Part shown: piece after piece, positions 22,338-24,034 of the stretch
Layout: each line of letters begins with the position of its first letter
Position numbering within the stretch: position 1 is the stretch's first letter
Virus record (IMG/VR): IMGVR_UViG_3300035698_006745
Location: 1-24,034 of that record
DNA from: a virus
DNA: 24,034 nt
Direction: 5' to 3' (one strand)
Translations under genes and position numbers: made by a program
Notes under the pieces: model-generated
Seen by the model: the letters and a program-made list of their open reading frames with translations, nothing else
The model's database searches: none
What the model was told of the DNA's origin: nothing

Positions 22338-23306
22338 TTATTTATCCAGCGCTTTTCCCTGGTCTAATTGATATAGGTCCTTCATTGAGGGATCTTCTAT
22401 CCATAAGTCTTTAAAGACAGAACCAAAACGATTCTTAGCCGCGATATGTCTTCCTGCGTATTCTCCACCTTCAAGAATCAAGTTTCTGCGTATAATACCA
22501 CCTTCAAGTGTCTCACTCATTAACCAGCCTATGACATCCACTAAGCCACGAACATCGTTCGAAAGCTTACCAGGTAATAGAGGTTCGTAATGAAACTGCT
22601 TACGCGCATCAACTTCAGTATCATGTCCGCAAATAAATATACTATGTACAGGCAAGTCTCTATAACGACGCACTAAAAACTGTATCATCTCACGAGAACG
22701 TCCCCAGTCTTGATATTGTGCTGCATCTGGTTCCTTATCTAGTTCTTGCGTTACGGGGTTAATACCTAACAATTGATACATACAGTATTTCTGTGCTTCG
22801 GTAAGTGAATCTGATATAACTGTCCTGAACTCTTTAGGATGAGGTATAAGCTCTTCTAACTGTTCAGGTGTTAATTTAGCAGAATCAGGAACACCTGTTA
22901 TCTGCGCTTCTAGTCGACGTAGTTGTGTATAATCTTTTGCATCCCTAAAACGAACATGCAACTTAAGGAATTCAAAAATCTGTGCATATTGTTTATAACT
23001 TTGTACTGGGATAACTAAGAGATGGTCATTTGGATTAATGTCCTGTTCACGGCACTGCCTGGCAAGTTCTTTTAAGCCCTTTTCTCCACCTTCAAGTGAG
23101 ATGTATAAGATATCTCTCATCTCAGGTACGAAGATAGATGTTCCGGCTAAGAATGTTTTACCTGAACCATAGTCACCATAAAACAATATACACATCCAGT
23201 CGAAAGCCTCTTCTAGTGTTCTTGCTAGGAAAGGTCCCGCTGTGCGTATAGCTGCTGCTGGCGCTGTGGCTGGTGGTTTTAGTGTTCCTGGATTTTGTTG
23301 ACTCAT
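22338..23306 (-). CDS. Sak4-like AAA ATPase (phage recombinase / nucleotide-binding protein, AAA_24)
   Basis: 322 aa with GGAGG before the ATG. Walker A is GDYGSGKT at residues 44-51 and the Walker B strand is TVISDS at 161-166. The N-terminus (about 1-25) is Pro/Ala-rich and disordered. The layout and length fit the AAA_24/Sak4 group, Rad51-related single-domain recombinases that act with a partner SSB. Here the DUF669 SSB is the next protein-coding gene and a RecB/Cas4-like nuclease is immediately upstream, the usual partners. The start lies three bases after the nuclease stop codon. The strand-annealing activity is established for the family and inferred for this protein. Confidence 0.82.
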   Translation of the reverse strand: MSQQNPGTLKPPATAPAAAIRTAGPFLARTLEEAFDWMCILFYGDYGSGKTFLAGTSIFVPEMRDILYISLEGGEKGLKELARQCREQDINPNDHLLVIPVQSYKQYAQIFEFLKLHVRFRDAKDYTQLRRLEAQITGVPDSAKLTPEQLEELIPHPKEFRTVISDSLTEAQKYCMYQLLGINPVTQELDKEPDAAQYQDWGRSREMIQFLVRRYRDLPVHSIFICGHDTEVDARKQFHYEPLLPGKLSNDVRGLVDVIGWLMSETLEGGIIRRNLILEGGEYAGRHIAAKNRFGSVFKDLWIEDPSMKDLYQLDQGKALDK

Positions 23307-23308
23307 TT

Positions 23309-24034
23309 TTATTCCTCCAAATTTATTGACATGCCTTCCTCAGTACGCGCGTTATTGAAAATTAACCCTAGTACTGGTTCCGGTTGTGGTTCTACTACTT
23401 TAGCAGGTGGTGGTAGCTTTTTACGCCATTCATCCCTGTGTGCTTCTTCGCCCAAACCTCTTCGTTTAAATGCTAGATATAACTCGGTAGCTACTTCATC
23501 CATATCACCTTTATCAAAGGCCAAACAAATAGTTCTAAATGGGCAATCCCAAATACAGTCTCTTGTTGGGTTAGCAAAAAGACTTAGTCGGTGGTCTAAC
23601 ATCAATAGTGTCTCTTGTATGATTGCATTGTATGTCGCTTCCTTCTGTGATTGATTACGATGCAATAAATCCCAACGTATAAAAGAATCTCCTTCAGCTG
23701 TTTCTTTTACCAGTAATGCTTCTAACACATCAACATACTTTTCAGGCGCTTCATCTATAGAACCAAAATCCTCGATGATAGCCTCTTTCATAAGTATCGA
23801 TGTCGTCCCTTGGTTCTTAGCGCTACTCAAAGTGCCTGCTTTTACCCTTCGTGGCTTAAGTACTGCTTTCTTAGTTAATTGGTGATACACGAAGCCATAG
23901 ATAGGTGTTTGTAAAAACTGTTCCATAGCCCAGATATAAGCACTGACTTGATCATCCGTATCAAGCTTATTGGTATCAGCTCCTTTTGCTGTTTTGTAAT
24001 CTATCGCCCAGATACGTCCAAGATTGTCATATAC
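23309..24034 (-). CDS. RecB/Cas4-like PD-(D/E)XK exonuclease, C-terminal part
   Basis: The frame is open to the window edge, so this is the last 241 residues of a gene whose start lies beyond 24034; an internal ATG at 23926 should not be taken as its start. Near the edge the sequence reads WAIDYKTAKG, giving the D-x-K of the nuclease core (I-D-Y-K-T), and then DDQVSAYIWAMEQF, the Q-x3-Y motif of RecB-family nucleases. Further on, C-x3-C-x5-C in DCIWDCPFRTICLAF is the cysteine group of the Cas4/AddB-type iron-sulfur site; a fourth Cys would be in the missing part. It probably processes DNA ends for the Sak4-SSB recombination system. Confidence 0.82.
   Translation of the reverse strand, partial: VYDNLGRIWAIDYKTAKGADTNKLDTDDQVSAYIWAMEQFLQTPIYGFVYHQLTKKAVLKPRRVKAGTLSSAKNQGTTSILMKEAIIEDFGSIDEAPEKYVDVLEALLVKETAEGDSFIRWDLLHRNQSQKEATYNAIIQETLLMLDHRLSLFANPTRDCIWDCPFRTICLAFDKGDMDEVATELYLAFKRRGLGEEAHRDEWRKKLPPPAKVVEPQPEPVLGLIFNNARTEEGMSINLEE

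Noticed and set aside
23309-23926. Nuclease gene beginning at the ATG at 23926
   Set aside because: The frame continues upstream to the window edge and the upstream part contains the D-x-K and Q-x3-Y nuclease motifs, so the ATG is internal.
1-24034. CRISPR array, insertion sequence, integrase or attachment site
   Set aside because: No regularly spaced repeats, transposase motifs, integrase or target-site duplications were found.

Overview
The window is a contiguous piece of a tailed (siphovirus-type) bacteriophage genome. Strong AGGAGG-type ribosome binding sites, moderately AT-rich DNA and an NlpC/P60-SH3 endolysin suggest a Firmicutes host, but nothing fixes the genus. No integrase, repressor or terminase is present here, so lifestyle and packaging type cannot be read from this piece.

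The plus strand, positions 1-14674, is a late operon in canonical siphophage order. It runs: 3' end of a scaffold-like gene, DUF2190-like decoration protein, major capsid protein, an acidic unknown, two head-tail connectors, HK97-gp10-like and tail-terminator proteins, and major tail protein with an Ig-like C-terminal domain. It continues with tail assembly chaperones gpG and gpGT joined by a -1 frameshift at A AAA AAC, tape measure (1157 aa), a small DUF6711-like tail protein, a 616-aa tail-tip protein, a pyocin-knob-like tail-fibre protein and another distal protein. It ends with holin, endolysin, a small protein whose 5' end looks frameshifted, and a coiled-coil protein with a C-terminal membrane anchor. 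Genes are packed with overlaps or gaps of a few bases. Two facing intrinsic terminators at 14710-14833 separate this operon from the converging minus-strand operon.

The minus strand, 24034 down to 14856, is the replication/DNA-metabolism region. In transcription order it holds a Cas4/RecB-like nuclease (cut by the window edge), a Sak4-like ATPase, a ~750-base gene-free gap, a DUF669 single-strand-binding protein with a strong terminator, and a small Cys-containing protein. Next comes a tightly coupled set: MazG-like hydrolase, dATP/dGTP diphosphohydrolase-like protein, DpdA-like DNA transglycosylase, family A DNA polymerase with an N-terminal uracil-glycosylase-like domain, a 98-aa unknown, QueC and a YhhQ-family queuosine-precursor transporter. 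DpdA, QueC and YhhQ together predict that this phage makes or imports preQ0 and inserts a 7-deazaguanine into its own DNA, with the polymerase and dNTP-hydrolysing enzymes made from the same message.

The most unusual part is the gap at 21581-22337. It is dense with inverted repeats and contains a tRNA-like element with an encoded CCA but no normal anticodon arm. A -10 box sits seven bases before a 12-bp stem at one end, and a 9-bp hairpin with a U-rich tail lies at the other. This reads as a ~570-nt structured noncoding RNA on the minus strand, comparable in size and setting to the large phage RNAs ROOL and GOLLD, though membership cannot be tested here.
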